This document shows positions 15,822 to 25,306 of a stretch of DNA of 64,000 nt, one piece after another. Position 1 is the stretch's first letter, and every line of letters begins with the position of its first letter. The stretch spans positions 190,604-254,603 of the forward strand of contig JAFZAZ010000014.1 of NCBI GenBank assembly GCA_017561985.1, read 5' to 3'. A program made the translations under genes and the position numbers. Source of the DNA: Lachnospiraceae bacterium (GTDB lineage: Bacteria > Bacillota_A > Clostridia > Lachnospirales > Lachnospiraceae). Under the pieces are notes generated by a model, which did no database searches, was not told the DNA's origin, and saw nothing but the letters and a program-made list of their open reading frames with translations.

Positions 15822-18047
15822 CTAGTGAACCAACAGGACATCGCTGTCGAGCAAACCGTCGACGATCCAGTATTTATTTTCCGTCACTGCCATCACGCGG
15901 ACATAGCGCTTGACGGCACAGCCCTGTGCGTCATAAACCCAGACGTAAGCCTTGCCGCGGCTGATCTCGTGAGCTTCGCTGTCGAACGTGAAGGACTCGG
16001 CTTCCTCGTAGTCGGAAGTCTCCTGCTGTCCTCCCCAGCCGAAATCGCCGAAACCGCCCTGGCCCTGGTTGTTCTGCTTGTTTGTCGTCTGCGTCGTTGT
16101 CTTAGGATTGTGGTATACCAGGCTGTCATCGATCACCTGGCAATTCGCAATGTTGAATTCGTTGTAGTAAACAACTCCGGTCACGCCGACTTCCGCATAG
16201 CGGTCCGGCTCGTCGAGCGCAACGTAGATGACGTTCTTGTCGGTGACGTCTGCGGGGCGAACGTTCGGCGCCGATATGATCGTCGCGTTGAAGGTCAATT
16301 CCTCTCCCTCAACCGTTGACATCAGCTCCACCTTCTGACCGTAGCGAAGACGGTTGTCATCCGCCGGCTTATCGATGCAGATGCAGTACGAATCCAGGTC
16401 GTAAGTTTCGAAAAGGATCTCATTTTCCGAGATGTTCGAACCGACCTTGTACTTCGAGACGCTGCTGATGACGCAGTCTTTCTCTGCATATACGGTTACA
16501 CTCTGTTCGTACCATTTTTCAAAATTCTCAATACGCTCTGTGAGCTTGTCGATCGTCTCCTGCGACTCTTCCTCAAGCTTGGCGATCTCCGCCTTGCAGT
16601 CCGAAAGATCCAGCTGCGCAAGCGCATACTCGAGTGACGATTTGCTCAGCTTGCGCATCTTCTTCTCGAGTTCTTCCTGCTTTTCCTGGAGTTCCTTCTT
16701 ACTCTCCTCAAGCTCATCCGTGTACTTGCGGAGGTCAAGCTTCGCCTGCTCCTGATCGGCGCGGCCGACAGAACATTTCACCTTGAAGATCGGATCGCCC
16801 TTTCTTACAAGGATTCCGGTGAAGCCGCTCACGAGGATCTCCTCGATCGTGCCGGGAACAGGATTCAGGAACGGTTCCGTCACACGCGCGATCTTCTTTG
16901 CGCCCGTGCATCCGGTGAGCACGGAAATTGTCTCTCTCTTCGGAGACAGCGTCTCATAGTTCGTGCCGAAGCGGGCAAGGTTCTTTGCGACATACACAAC
17001 GTCACCCTCAGAAAGGCCGGAAAGGATCTCGGTATCGTTGATTCCCGACTCGCCGATCGTGACGTCAACCGTCTCCATGTAGCCCTCGCGAACGAGCTGT
17101 ACGGTCGACTGCGTTCCGCTCTTGGTGATCGCCGCGGTAGGCACCGTGAGCACAGGCTCCGCCGACTTCTTCGTGAACACGAACTGAACATAGTCACCGA
17201 TCTCCACGGTATCCTTGAGGTCAGCCGTAAAATACGAGTCGAAGCGGTTGCCGGTGCGCTCGAGGCGATACACTTCCTCGTCGCTGTACGGAATGTATTT
17301 TACTTCGTATACATCGTTTCCGATGCGCGCTTCCACGCTCGAAAAATCATCGTAGTCCGTGCGGGAAATGAATGCACATGCAAGAAGCTTTGTGTTGTCC
17401 TTTGCAATGCTCACGAAGGTTCTGTCCTTCATGATGGGATCGCCGTCTTCGCTGACGCCGAGGTAAACGATCGTGCCCGTGCATGGCGCGTAAACCTTTG
17501 CATCATTCGCTTCCTTCTTCAGCTTCTCAAGCTCAGCGCGGTCCTCTTCGATCTTCTTCGCCGCCGAAGCATGGCTGTGATCGAAGTTCACCTGCATCTC
17601 CTGCATCTGCAGACGGACCATGCGTCCGTCGTAGGAGTTTCCGAGCATGTTCGCATAGTTGCGCATGTTCTTGAGCTGGTTGTTAAACTTCTGAAGATCG
17701 TAATCGTACTCGGTCTGCTCGCGTACGACCAAAAGCTCAAGGCGTTCGATCGATTCCGCAAGCTCGGGGTTCAGCTCCATCAGAAGCTGTCCCTCCTCCA
17801 CGTGCTCGCCGAGCTCGACGCCCACGTGATATGCCGAGGTGTCATAGTCAAATTTGAGGTCCTCGCACTCGGGGACAACATATCCGCCGGTGCTCTGAAC
17901 CGTCGTGAGATACGAGCGCGTCACGACGCAGACAGCATTTGCCGTCTCCATCGGCTGCAGCAGCTCGGGTACGTTCTCGGTTTCACCGCAACTCGTCAGG
18001 GAAAGAAGGAGCGCCGTCAAAACCAGTAGTGCTGTGATCTTTTTCAT
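15822..18047 (-). CDS. Double-length adaptor (HlyD/MacA-like) lipoprotein
   Basis: Predicted lipoprotein of 741 residues: signal peptide MKKITALLVLTALLLSLTSC with lipobox Cys20, so it should be anchored outside the membrane. It appears to contain two adaptor halves in tandem. The first has a lipoyl-type segment, a coiled coil (about residues 100-180) and a beta-barrel ending near 350. The second begins about residue 370 (EPFLNPVPGTIEEILVSG), has its own long heptad-rich coiled coil (about 420-510), a second barrel, and a Gln/Gly/Trp-rich linker near 680 before a final beta domain (YVWVYDAQGCAVKRYVRV). AGGAGGAAG precedes the ATG. It lies between the smaller adaptor and the permease. Normal adaptors are about half this size. 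Confidence 0.8.
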   Translation of the reverse strand: MKKITALLVLTALLLSLTSCGETENVPELLQPMETANAVCVVTRSYLTTVQSTGGYVVPECEDLKFDYDTSAYHVGVELGEHVEEGQLLMELNPELAESIERLELLVVREQTEYDYDLQKFNNQLKNMRNYANMLGNSYDGRMVRLQMQEMQVNFDHSHASAAKKIEEDRAELEKLKKEANDAKVYAPCTGTIVYLGVSEDGDPIMKDRTFVSIAKDNTKLLACAFISRTDYDDFSSVEARIGNDVYEVKYIPYSDEEVYRLERTGNRFDSYFTADLKDTVEIGDYVQFVFTKKSAEPVLTVPTAAITKSGTQSTVQLVREGYMETVDVTIGESGINDTEILSGLSEGDVVYVAKNLARFGTNYETLSPKRETISVLTGCTGAKKIARVTEPFLNPVPGTIEEILVSGFTGILVRKGDPIFKVKCSVGRADQEQAKLDLRKYTDELEESKKELQEKQEELEKKMRKLSKSSLEYALAQLDLSDCKAEIAKLEEESQETIDKLTERIENFEKWYEQSVTVYAEKDCVISSVSKYKVGSNISENEILFETYDLDSYCICIDKPADDNRLRYGQKVELMSTVEGEELTFNATIISAPNVRPADVTDKNVIYVALDEPDRYAEVGVTGVVYYNEFNIANCQVIDDSLVYHNPKTTTQTTNKQNNQGQGGFGDFGWGGQQETSDYEEAESFTFDSEAHEISRGKAYVWVYDAQGCAVKRYVRVMAVTENKYWIVDGLLDSDVLLVH

Positions 18048-18056
18048 GGCTTCCTC

Positions 18057-19127
18057 CTACTTCAGAATTACGGTCTCGCCGGGCGTGAGACCGCTGATGA
18101 TCTCCGTGCGGTTCTCATCGGGATCGTCCTTGCCCGTAACGGAAAGACCGATCTCAATGAAACGTATCGAGCGGAGTCCGTCGGCGTCCGTCACGTAAAC
18201 CGCAGGCTTATCATCAACCGTACGTAGCGCGTACGTCGGGATATAAACAACATTGTCGCGCGAACCGGTCTCAAAGATCAGATCGCCGCTCATGCCGATG
18301 CTCAGATTCTCATCCGGATGCAGCGGCTGAAGCACGATGCGCGCTCCGCTACCCTGCGCCGGGCGTACGATCTGCACGACTTCGCAGTCATACGAACCGG
18401 TGCCGGTTGTCACGGTGAACACATCGCCGAAATGGTACAGGCTGTCGTTTGAAACACTCAATACAAAACCGGCTTTTTCAGAATGGATCGTGATAAATTT
18501 TTCACGGGCGTTGACACGTCCGTTGAACCATGCGGGAATCTCACGGATGTAGTCGACGATACCGTCGATACCCGCGACAAGCTGACGACCGCTCAGGCTT
18601 GCTTCCAGCTCGCCGAGACGCAGCTCCGCAACATACTTGCGGCTTGCGCACTCCTCATACGCGTTGGTCGCCTTTGTGAGCTTCTTCTCGTCGTAATCGC
18701 GCCCGTAGCGCTTTGCAAGACTTGCGCGCTCCTTCTCGATGGCGAGGAGTTCTTCGTAATACTCCGCTTCCTCCGCAAGTTCTGCGCAAAGCTTACGGCT
18801 CTCCTCGAGCTCGTCCGCGATGCTGTCCGTTGAAAGCTCCGCGAGCAGGTCGCCCGCAAACACCTTCTGACCTAGTACGACATACGTCTCTTTGAGCGAT
18901 TCGCCGCCCACTTCAAAGCTCAGGCTCTGCACGGTCTGATATTGATACGTGCAACGCTCGGAGACGTAATCGCGGATATTTCCTACTTTGACTTCCGCTG
19001 TCGTAAAATACTCCTCCTCGACCGACGACACGACGGGCGCCTTCTTCATCTCCTCCTCAGCGGGGAAGATCCCGCATCCTGAGAGAAACAGCGCAGCCGC
19101 AAGGCCGAGAACCGCTACCTTCTTCAT
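18057..19127 (-). CDS. HlyD/MacA-like adaptor lipoprotein
   Basis: Predicted lipoprotein adaptor of 356 residues, first gene of the ABC operon. The signal peptide MKKVAVLGLAAALFLSGC has a lipobox Cys18. A barrel-sandwich segment (QTVQSLSFEVGG, VLGQKVFAGDLLAELS) is followed by a coiled coil (about 105-190) and a beta-barrel ending IISGLTPGETVILK, the standard periplasmic-adaptor layout. In Gram-positive cells such proteins span the wall side of MacB-like transporters. I chose the ATG at 19127 because GGAGG is about ten bases upstream and the signal peptide begins there; an ATG ten codons earlier is possible. Its gap to the next gene is nine bases. The cargo could be a peptide, lipid or antibiotic; nothing in sequence decides. 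Confidence 0.85.
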   Translation of the reverse strand: MKKVAVLGLAAALFLSGCGIFPAEEEMKKAPVVSSVEEEYFTTAEVKVGNIRDYVSERCTYQYQTVQSLSFEVGGESLKETYVVLGQKVFAGDLLAELSTDSIADELEESRKLCAELAEEAEYYEELLAIEKERASLAKRYGRDYDEKKLTKATNAYEECASRKYVAELRLGELEASLSGRQLVAGIDGIVDYIREIPAWFNGRVNAREKFITIHSEKAGFVLSVSNDSLYHFGDVFTVTTGTGSYDCEVVQIVRPAQGSGARIVLQPLHPDENLSIGMSGDLIFETGSRDNVVYIPTYALRTVDDKPAVYVTDADGLRSIRFIEIGLSVTGKDDPDENRTEIISGLTPGETVILK

Positions 19128-19155
19128 TCCGAAAAAACCTCCGACTTTCGATGAC

Positions 19156-19204
19156 AAAAAGTATGCCGCATTGACGGCGCGGCAGCCGTAAAACTTATTT
19201 TACG
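19156..19204 (-). terminator. Paired hairpins between fhs and the adaptor operon (weak terminator or attenuator)
   Basis: On the - strand an inverted repeat CGTAAAA/TTTTACG (19187-19193 with 19198-19204) is followed by TGCCGC/GCGGCA (19164-19169 with 19179-19184) and then a TACTTTTT run. The second hairpin lies only about 30 bases before the first adaptor gene, so it could end fhs transcripts or attenuate entry into the ABC operon. Confidence 0.4.
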
Positions 19205-19224
19205 CGGAATCCCCGCGAAAAATG

Positions 19225-20895
19225 TCAGAACAATCCGTCGATCATGCCGTCGGCGTTGACGTCGATGCGCTCTGCTGCAGGGCTCTTCGGAAGACCCGGC
19301 ATCGTCATGATCGTTCCGGTGATGGCAACTACAAAGCCCGCACCGGCAGAAACATAAACCTCGCGAACATTGACCGTGAAATCTTTCGGTCTTCCGAGCT
19401 TCGCGGGATCGTCGGACAGGGAGTACTGCGTCTTCGCCATGCAGACAGGCATGTTGCCGAAGCCAAGCTCCGTCAGGCGGTCAAGCGTGGCGAGCGCTGC
19501 GGGATCGAACGAAACACCGTCCGCACCGTAGATCTTCTTTGCAACCGTCTCGATCTTCTCCTTGAGAGGCATCTCGTCCGGATAGAGCGTGTGGAAGTTG
19601 CTCTTCTTCGTCTCAAGCGTGTCAAGAAGATGCTCGGCGAGCTCAATGCCGCCTTCGCCTCCCTTGCCCCATACTTCGGACAGCGCAAAATCGCATCCTC
19701 TCTCCCGGCAGAACTTCTCGACATACGAAAGTTCCGCGTCGGTGTCCTCCGTGAAACGGTTGAGCGTAACGACTACCGGCACTCCGTAGAGCTGCAGGTT
19801 CTCGATGTGCTTCTCAAGGTTTACGATACCCTTTGCAAGCGCGTCGAGATTCTCCTTCGCAAGTTCCGTCTTCGGGATTCCGCCGTTGTATTTGAGTGCG
19901 CGCACCGTCGCGACAAGCACAATCGCATCGGGCTTAAGGCCTGCCATGCGGCACTTGATATCAAGGAATTTCTCAGCTCCGAGATCAGCGCCGAAGCCTG
20001 CCTCCGTGACCACGATGTCGGCAAGCTTGAGAGCTGCCTTCGTGGCGCGCACGCTGTTGCAGCCGTGTGCGATGTTTGCAAACGGACCGCCGTGTACAAG
20101 CGCGGGCGTATTCTCGATTGTCTGGATCAGGTTCGGACGGATCGCGTCCTTCAGAAGCGCCGCCATCGAACCGACAGCCTTCAGGTCTGCCGCCGTAACG
20201 GGCGTCTTGTCATAACGGTACGCAACGATGATGCGCGAGAGCCGCTCTTTGAGATCTTCGATATTTTCCGAGAGGCACAGGATCGCCATGATCTCCGATG
20301 CCACAGTGATGATGAAGTGATCCTCGCGAACAACGCCGTCGGACTTCTTGCCGAGACCGATCACGATATTGCGAAGCGCGCGGTCGTTCATGTCGAGGCA
20401 GCGCTTCCAGACGACCTGCTTCGGGTCGATTCCGAGCGCGTTGCCCTGCATGATATGGTTGTCAAGCATTGCCGCAAGAAGGTTGTTTGCGGACGTGATC
20501 GCATGGAAATCTCCCGTAAAATGAAGGTTCAGATCCTCCATGGGAACTACCTGTGCGTAACCGCCGCCGGCTGCTCCGCCCTTGATGCCGAAGCACGGTC
20601 CGAGCGAGGGCTCGCGAAGCGCGATCACCGCGCGTTTGCCGAGTCTGCCGAGAGCTTCGCCGAGGCCGACCGTAGTTGTCGTCTTGCCCTCTCCTGCAGG
20701 CGTCGGATTGATAGCCGTCACCAACACAAGCTTTCCGTCAGGCCGATCCGCGATCGAATCGAGAAACTCGTCGGAGAGCTTCGCTTTGTATTTGCCGTAC
20801 AGCTCAAGATCATCCTGTCGGATGTCCAGAGATTTCGCCACTTCCCAGATCGGTTTGAGTGTTGCTTCCTGTGCAATTTGAATGTCCGTTTTCAT
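19225..20895 (-). CDS. fhs: Formate-tetrahydrofolate ligase
   Basis: ATP-dependent synthesis of 10-formyl-tetrahydrofolate from formate, feeding purine synthesis or the methyl branch of the acetyl-CoA pathway. The protein is 556 residues, the usual size. The P-loop [17 protein letters not shown] lies at about residues 65-81, and the family motifs [28 protein letters not shown] and [11 protein letters not shown] are clear. The start is the ATG at 20895 with GGAGG six bases upstream; the frame extends 52 codons further through the promoter and is not credible. It has a good promoter at 20938-20966. No other one-carbon genes are nearby, so it gives no proof of acetogenesis. Confidence 0.97.
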   Translation of the reverse strand: MKTDIQIAQEATLKPIWEVAKSLDIRQDDLELYGKYKAKLSDEFLDSIADRPDGKLVLVTAINPTPAGEGKTTTTVGLGEALGRLGKRAVIALREPSLGPCFGIKGGAAGGGYAQVVPMEDLNLHFTGDFHAITSANNLLAAMLDNHIMQGNALGIDPKQVVWKRCLDMNDRALRNIVIGLGKKSDGVVREDHFIITVASEIMAILCLSENIEDLKERLSRIIVAYRYDKTPVTAADLKAVGSMAALLKDAIRPNLIQTIENTPALVHGGPFANIAHGCNSVRATKAALKLADIVVTEAGFGADLGAEKFLDIKCRMAGLKPDAIVLVATVRALKYNGGIPKTELAKENLDALAKGIVNLEKHIENLQLYGVPVVVTLNRFTEDTDAELSYVEKFCRERGCDFALSEVWGKGGEGGIELAEHLLDTLETKKSNFHTLYPDEMPLKEKIETVAKKIYGADGVSFDPAALATLDRLTELGFGNMPVCMAKTQYSLSDDPAKLGRPKDFTVNVREVYVSAGAGFVVAITGTIMTMPGLPKSPAAERIDVNADGMIDGLF

Positions 20896-20937
20896 ACCTT
20901 TCCTCCGTTTTGTTTGATGATGGCCGCAAACGTATTT

Positions 20938-20966
20938 ATTATAGCAAATCCTCACGATTTTTCCAA
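20938..20966 (-). promoter_or_regulatory. Predicted sigma-A promoter of fhs
   Basis: TTGGAA (complement of 20961-20966), 17-base spacer and a perfect TATAAT (complement of 20938-20943) stand about 45 bases before the fhs start. Confidence 0.8.
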
Positions 20967-21049
20967 CGGATACGCGGCGGTTTTTGTGTATTTTCCGTGA
21001 AAAACAATTACATATTTCGTGAACTTTGCACACAGTACGCTTCCCATGC

Positions 21050-21079
21050 AAAAATGCCGGCAGAAAGCCCTGCCGGCAC
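21050..21079 (-). terminator. Rho-independent terminator after manA
   Basis: TGCCGGCAG (21055-21063) pairs with CTGCCGGCA (21070-21078) around a six-base loop, followed by five T residues on the - strand. It lies just after the manA stop and ends the pgm-manA transcript. Confidence 0.9.
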
Positions 21080-21096
21080 TGTGCTTTATGTCGTTG

Positions 21097-22035
21097 TCAA
21101 ACTCTGGTGATCACGGCCGTAAAATGACCGACGAGGTTCAGATTTTCATACCCTGCCGTGAGGAGCAGATGGTCGCCTTTTTTCACACGGCTGCCCTCTA
21201 AAAAGCCCTCTCCGTCGATCACGCTCAACGTGTGGAACTTGCCGCTCACGGGGATTGTCACATTGCCGTCCACGCACACGCGGTACACGGTGTAGAACGA
21301 GCAAGAAACATACTTCGTAAGCTCCGCCTCGGGATACTTCGTGACCGTCCTCTTCGGTGTGCTGCGGCTCTCGTCGAAAGGAACCGTGACAACCGAGAGC
21401 GCCTGCTCCGTGTGAAGCTCACGGCGGTTGCCTTCAGCGTCCGTGCGGTCATAATCATAGATCCGGTACGTGATATCGCAGTTCGTCTGTGTCTCCAAAA
21501 CCATCGTTCCGCCCTTGATCGAGTGAATGCATCCGGGCTCGATCTGGAAGAAATCCCCTGCCTTCACGGGAATCTCCCGCAGCAGTTCCGAATATTTCCG
21601 CTCACCCACGAGGCGCTTAAGCTCCTCACGATCCTTTGCGTGATGACCGATGATGATCGTCGCTCCCGGCTCCGCGTCAAGCACGTACCAGCACTCTGTC
21701 TTTCCCTGCGGAAAATTCTCGTGCTCCACGGCGTACGCATCGTCCGGATGCACCTGGATGCTCAGATCGCTCTTCGCATCGATGATCTTGATCAGCAGCG
21801 GAAAATTTTCGTCCTCGCAGTTTCCGAACAGCTCGCGATGGGAATCCCAAAGATCCTCAAGCGGCATCCCGTCGAACATTCCGCCGTCGATCACGCAGTG
21901 ACCGTTTTTGTGGGCGCTGATGCCCCAGCATTCACCGACATGGTCGGAGGAAAGCTCATATCCGTACTCGGCAAGTCTCGTGCCGCCCCAGATACGCTCC
22001 TTCAGCGTCGGTTTCAGATACAACAACTGACTCAT
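21097..22035 (-). CDS. manA: Mannose-6-phosphate isomerase, class I
   Basis: Zinc enzyme interconverting mannose-6-phosphate and fructose-6-phosphate. The protein is 312 residues, the short Firmicutes form. The cupin metal site is visible in LLIKIIDAKSDLSIQVHPDD (the QVHPDD histidine) and in KTECWYVLDAEPGA; the second cupin half carries QIEPGCIHSIKGG with the third ligand histidine. The N-terminus LKPTLKERIWGG is typical. It begins seven bases after the pgm stop, so both are one transcript, ended by a terminator. With the GH26-like gene and GH36 galactosidase it fits use of galactomannan sugars, but it also serves GDP-mannose synthesis. Confidence 0.95.
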   Translation of the reverse strand: MSQLLYLKPTLKERIWGGTRLAEYGYELSSDHVGECWGISAHKNGHCVIDGGMFDGMPLEDLWDSHRELFGNCEDENFPLLIKIIDAKSDLSIQVHPDDAYAVEHENFPQGKTECWYVLDAEPGATIIIGHHAKDREELKRLVGERKYSELLREIPVKAGDFFQIEPGCIHSIKGGTMVLETQTNCDITYRIYDYDRTDAEGNRRELHTEQALSVVTVPFDESRSTPKRTVTKYPEAELTKYVSCSFYTVYRVCVDGNVTIPVSGKFHTLSVIDGEGFLEGSRVKKGDHLLLTAGYENLNLVGHFTAVITRV

Positions 22036-22042
22036 AATTAAC

Positions 22043-23767
22043 TCATTTGGAGAGCTCCATCAACGCCTCGTCAAGCTTCGACAGCTTCTCGTCGGCGTCC
22101 GCAAACGACGTACCCTTGACTCCCATGTAAAATTTGATCTTGGGCTCGGTTCCCGACGGACGCACGCATGCCCATGCGTTGTCGTTCAGGTCGAAATAGA
22201 GTACGTTGGATTTGCGAAGTCCGGTCGGTCGCGTTGCTCCTGTCGCAATGTCTGTAATCACATCGCGGTCGTAATCGCGGAACTCGGTGACCTTGTACTC
22301 TCCGAGCGTCTTGGGAGGATTGCTGCGGATGGCATCCATCATCTCGCCGATCTTGGCAGCACCCTCAAAGCCCTTCAGCGTAATGGTTTCGATACCCTCG
22401 CGGAAGAAGCCGTATTTCTTGTAAATGTTCATCATCTGGTCCCAAAGAGTGAGACCCTTCGTGCGGTAATATGCGGCAGCCTCGCACAATGCCATGACTG
22501 CCACGCACGCATCCTTGTCGCGCGCATGCGTTCCGACGAGGCAGCCGTAGCTCTCCTCGAACCCGAACTCGTAATGTCCCTTGCCTGTCTCCTCGGAAAG
22601 ACGGATCAGCTCGCCGATGTACTTGAAGCCGGTCAGGCATTCCTTGAGCTCAATGTTGTACTCGGCAGCGATCAGGTCGGCCATGTTGGTCGAAACGATA
22701 GTCTTCACAAGGAAGCCGTCGTCATGGATCAGACCGAGCTCTTTTCTCTGGCTCAGAAGATACTCACAGATGAGCATGCCGGACATGTTACCCGTGAACG
22801 ACTTGTACTCTCCGCTCGCGGAATCCTTTGCGTACACGCCGAGACGGTCCGCATCGGGGTCGGTCGCAAGCACAAGCTCCGCTCCGACTTTCTTCGCAAG
22901 GTCAAGCGCAAGCTCAAAAGCAGCCTTATTTTCCGGATTCGGGCTTGCAACGGTCGGGAAATTGCCGTCCGGAAGCTCCTGCTCCGGCACAACATAGACC
23001 TGCTTGAAGCCGATTTCGGAAAGCACACGGCGCACCGGAAGATTGCCGGTTCCGTGCAGAGGTGTATAAACAACCTTCATGTCCTTGCCGATCTCGCGGC
23101 AGAGGTCTGCGCGAATGACCTGCTTCTTGAGCTCCTCCATGTAGCGGTCGTCGATCTCGCTTCCGATCACAAAATACAATCCTCTGCGGATCGCTTCCAC
23201 GCGAGAGATCGTGTGCACGTTCGCCCAGTCGGTCACGGCGTTCACCTCGTCGATGATCTCCGCATCCTTCGGCGGCGTAACCTGCGCACCGTCATCCCAA
23301 TATACTTTGTAGCCGTTGTACTCTGCCGGGTTGTGGCTTGCCGTCACAACGATGCCGGCGATGCAGCCCAGTTCGCGCACAGCAAACGAAAGCTCCGGAG
23401 TAGGACGGAGAGATTCGAAGCGATACGCCTTGATACCGTTGGCCGCGAGGCACAATGCAGCTTCCTCGCTGAATTCGATCGACATGCGGCGCGAATCATA
23501 TGCGATCGCGACGCCCTTGTCGGCACCGCCTTCCTTGAGGATAAAGTTCGCAAGTCCCTGTGTCGCTTTGCGAACCGTGTAGAGATTCATACGGTTTGTG
23601 CCGGCGCCGATGATACCGCGAAGTCCTCCGGTGCCGAACTCAAGGCTGCGGTAAAACCGGTCCTTGATCTCCGTGTCGTCCGCCGCAATCGAGCGAAGCT
23701 CCTCTTTCGTAGCCTCGTCGAAGTACGGATTTTCACACCAAAAACGATATTCCTCCAAATATCCCAT
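22043..23767 (-). CDS. Phosphoglucomutase/phosphomannomutase
   Basis: Alpha-D-phosphohexomutase interconverting hexose-1- and hexose-6-phosphates. The protein is 574 residues, matching the PgcA/PGM2-like Firmicutes group. The phosphoserine loop is GIVVTASHNPAEYNGYKVY, the metal loop LATDPDADRLGVY, the sugar-binding loop GFEESYGCLVG and the C-terminal phosphate site VRPSGTEPKIKFY; all key residues are present. The N-terminal RSLEFGTGGLRGIIGAGTNR is characteristic. A promoter at 23820-23848 precedes it, and manA follows by seven bases. Whether glucose or mannose phosphate is preferred cannot be told by eye; pairing with manA hints at a dual role. Confidence 0.93.
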   Translation of the reverse strand: MGYLEEYRFWCENPYFDEATKEELRSIAADDTEIKDRFYRSLEFGTGGLRGIIGAGTNRMNLYTVRKATQGLANFILKEGGADKGVAIAYDSRRMSIEFSEEAALCLAANGIKAYRFESLRPTPELSFAVRELGCIAGIVVTASHNPAEYNGYKVYWDDGAQVTPPKDAEIIDEVNAVTDWANVHTISRVEAIRRGLYFVIGSEIDDRYMEELKKQVIRADLCREIGKDMKVVYTPLHGTGNLPVRRVLSEIGFKQVYVVPEQELPDGNFPTVASPNPENKAAFELALDLAKKVGAELVLATDPDADRLGVYAKDSASGEYKSFTGNMSGMLICEYLLSQRKELGLIHDDGFLVKTIVSTNMADLIAAEYNIELKECLTGFKYIGELIRLSEETGKGHYEFGFEESYGCLVGTHARDKDACVAVMALCEAAAYYRTKGLTLWDQMMNIYKKYGFFREGIETITLKGFEGAAKIGEMMDAIRSNPPKTLGEYKVTEFRDYDRDVITDIATGATRPTGLRKSNVLYFDLNDNAWACVRPSGTEPKIKFYMGVKGTSFADADEKLSKLDEALMELSK

Positions 23768-23819
23768 CGCTGAACCCTCCTAGTTCTCGTAAAATATATC
23801 ACAATCCCTATCCGCTTCG

Positions 23820-23848
23820 GTATAGAGAATCGGTTCAAAAACTGTCAA
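23820..23848 (-). promoter_or_regulatory. Predicted promoter of pgm-manA
   Basis: TTGACA (complement of 23843-23848), 17 bases, CTATAC (complement of 23820-23825; TATACC with an 18-base spacer is equally readable). It overlaps the last codon of the GH26-like gene. Confidence 0.55.
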
Positions 23849-25287
23849 AATATATCCGCTCTGAGGATCGGTGCATAGCGCACGCGGAACCTCGGAAGCG
23901 ATGTCAGTGTCGTGTACGTGTTGGTCATTCCCTCCGGCGCATCAAGGTCATTTTCCCCGGACGCAGGCGGTGCGATCAGCGTTACCGTCACCTCTCCGCC
24001 CGTCACGGATCCGTCGAAAAATGCACTCGCAAGGTCGACGCATTTTACGCCGGGCGCCTTGTAGAACCAGCGGTCGTTAACTTCGAGCATCAGGTTGGCG
24101 TCCGCAAGCTCTCCGTCGAAGTACGCCTCGAAAAATACAGGCGCTCCCTCAAGGTCAACAGGCATCGCGATACCCTCGCAGTCCTCCGATCCGCCGTAGC
24201 GGAGCGTCACCGGAAGTTTCACTGCCTTGCCCTTCTTTTTCGAAGGCTGGAAGAACGGATCATGGATGATTTCGCGGTACGTGCCCATCAAAGGCTGCTC
24301 GATTCCGTTGTCCGCATTGTTCGGGTCCTCGATCTCAAGGCCGAGGCGTCCGCGGTCGCGGAACTGGTACATCGTAAAGCCCGAGAGCCAATGTCTGCGG
24401 TCTTTTTTCACGAAGTCGCAGAATCTCTTCATCTTCTCCGCCTGAAGGAACGGTCCCGTAACATCTCCGTCCGCATTGAGCTCCGACATGACCATCGGCT
24501 TTTTGACGCCGTCGTTCATCACCGTGTATCTTCGGAAGCTTTTTGCCGCGAGCCGGTAGATCTCGTCCACGGGATAATCCGCGGCGCTCCTCGCGTCCTC
24601 GCACACGTTTCCGGGCCATCCCCAGTGAAGCGCAAGGTACCGGTCGACAGAGACGATATCTGCAGCCTTTGCGGCCTCGGTGAAGATGTCCTCCATCAGC
24701 ATCTTCTCCTCGCCGATCTCCTTGCAGCCGTCGAGGCACAGGATGATCTTTGCGTTCGGCGCCTCCCTGTGGAACACATTGCATGCCCGCACGAAAAATG
24801 CTGCGACCGTCTCGTACGAAGCTCTCTTGTTGAACGAAAACCAGCTTCCCGTTGCCTCATGGTTGATGCGTACCAGGATGCGTCCGAATGTGCGCAGGTC
24901 TTTCGCCACACCTGCAATCTGCTCGTCCGAGAGGTACGGGTCCATCGTGAGCGTCAGGCACACGTCCTGTCCGTGTCTGCGGACATCTCGCATCTGTTTA
25001 AACACAGGGCCTTCGGTGTCTCCGCCGATGCCTCCGGTATACGGAAAATAATCATCGTACGGGTAGTCCCAGGCAAACTGCGCGTCGTGCGCATGGGCAA
25101 CGCTCGCGCGGAGCGGCCAGCCTTCGTCGTTCGGGTAGTAACAATACATCAGATTGATCGCGCGATGCGGTCTTCCGAGACGCGTGAGGATGTAGTCCTG
25201 ATTGACGTACTCTCCGCGCTCGCTGCCGTCTCCGAGATCCACCGCACATTTTGCGGGTCCAAATTGCACAAGATAAGGGTGACGCAT
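23845..25287 (-). CDS. GH26-like glycoside hydrolase, cytoplasmic
   Basis: Probable retaining TIM-barrel glycosidase of 480 residues. Two acidic residues look catalytic: E144 in RINHEATGSWFSFN, resembling the acid/base motif of GH26 mannanases, and E269 in PMVMSELNADGD, resembling the nucleophile strand. A C-terminal beta-sandwich (about residues 360-480) may be an accessory domain. There is no signal peptide, so it should act on imported oligosaccharides. The start is the ATG at 25287 with GGAGG four bases upstream; the frame runs 20 codons further back into the preceding gene. It follows an ATPase-permease gene by 19 bases. The family is my best guess; GH5 or another clan-A family is possible, and the mannan substrate rests partly on nearby pgm-manA. 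Confidence 0.6.
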   Translation of the reverse strand: MRHPYLVQFGPAKCAVDLGDGSERGEYVNQDYILTRLGRPHRAINLMYCYYPNDEGWPLRASVAHAHDAQFAWDYPYDDYFPYTGGIGGDTEGPVFKQMRDVRRHGQDVCLTLTMDPYLSDEQIAGVAKDLRTFGRILVRINHEATGSWFSFNKRASYETVAAFFVRACNVFHREAPNAKIILCLDGCKEIGEEKMLMEDIFTEAAKAADIVSVDRYLALHWGWPGNVCEDARSAADYPVDEIYRLAAKSFRRYTVMNDGVKKPMVMSELNADGDVTGPFLQAEKMKRFCDFVKKDRRHWLSGFTMYQFRDRGRLGLEIEDPNNADNGIEQPLMGTYREIIHDPFFQPSKKKGKAVKLPVTLRYGGSEDCEGIAMPVDLEGAPVFFEAYFDGELADANLMLEVNDRWFYKAPGVKCVDLASAFFDGSVTGGEVTVTLIAPPASGENDLDAPEGMTNTYTTLTSLPRFRVRYAPILRADIF

Positions 25288-25306
25288 AATACCTCCGTTT
25301 TGTTTT

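Noticed and set aside
19222..21000. 592-codon + strand open frame antisense to fhs
   Set aside because: It mirrors fhs codons and continues across the fhs promoter; the - strand protein is unmistakable formate-tetrahydrofolate ligase.
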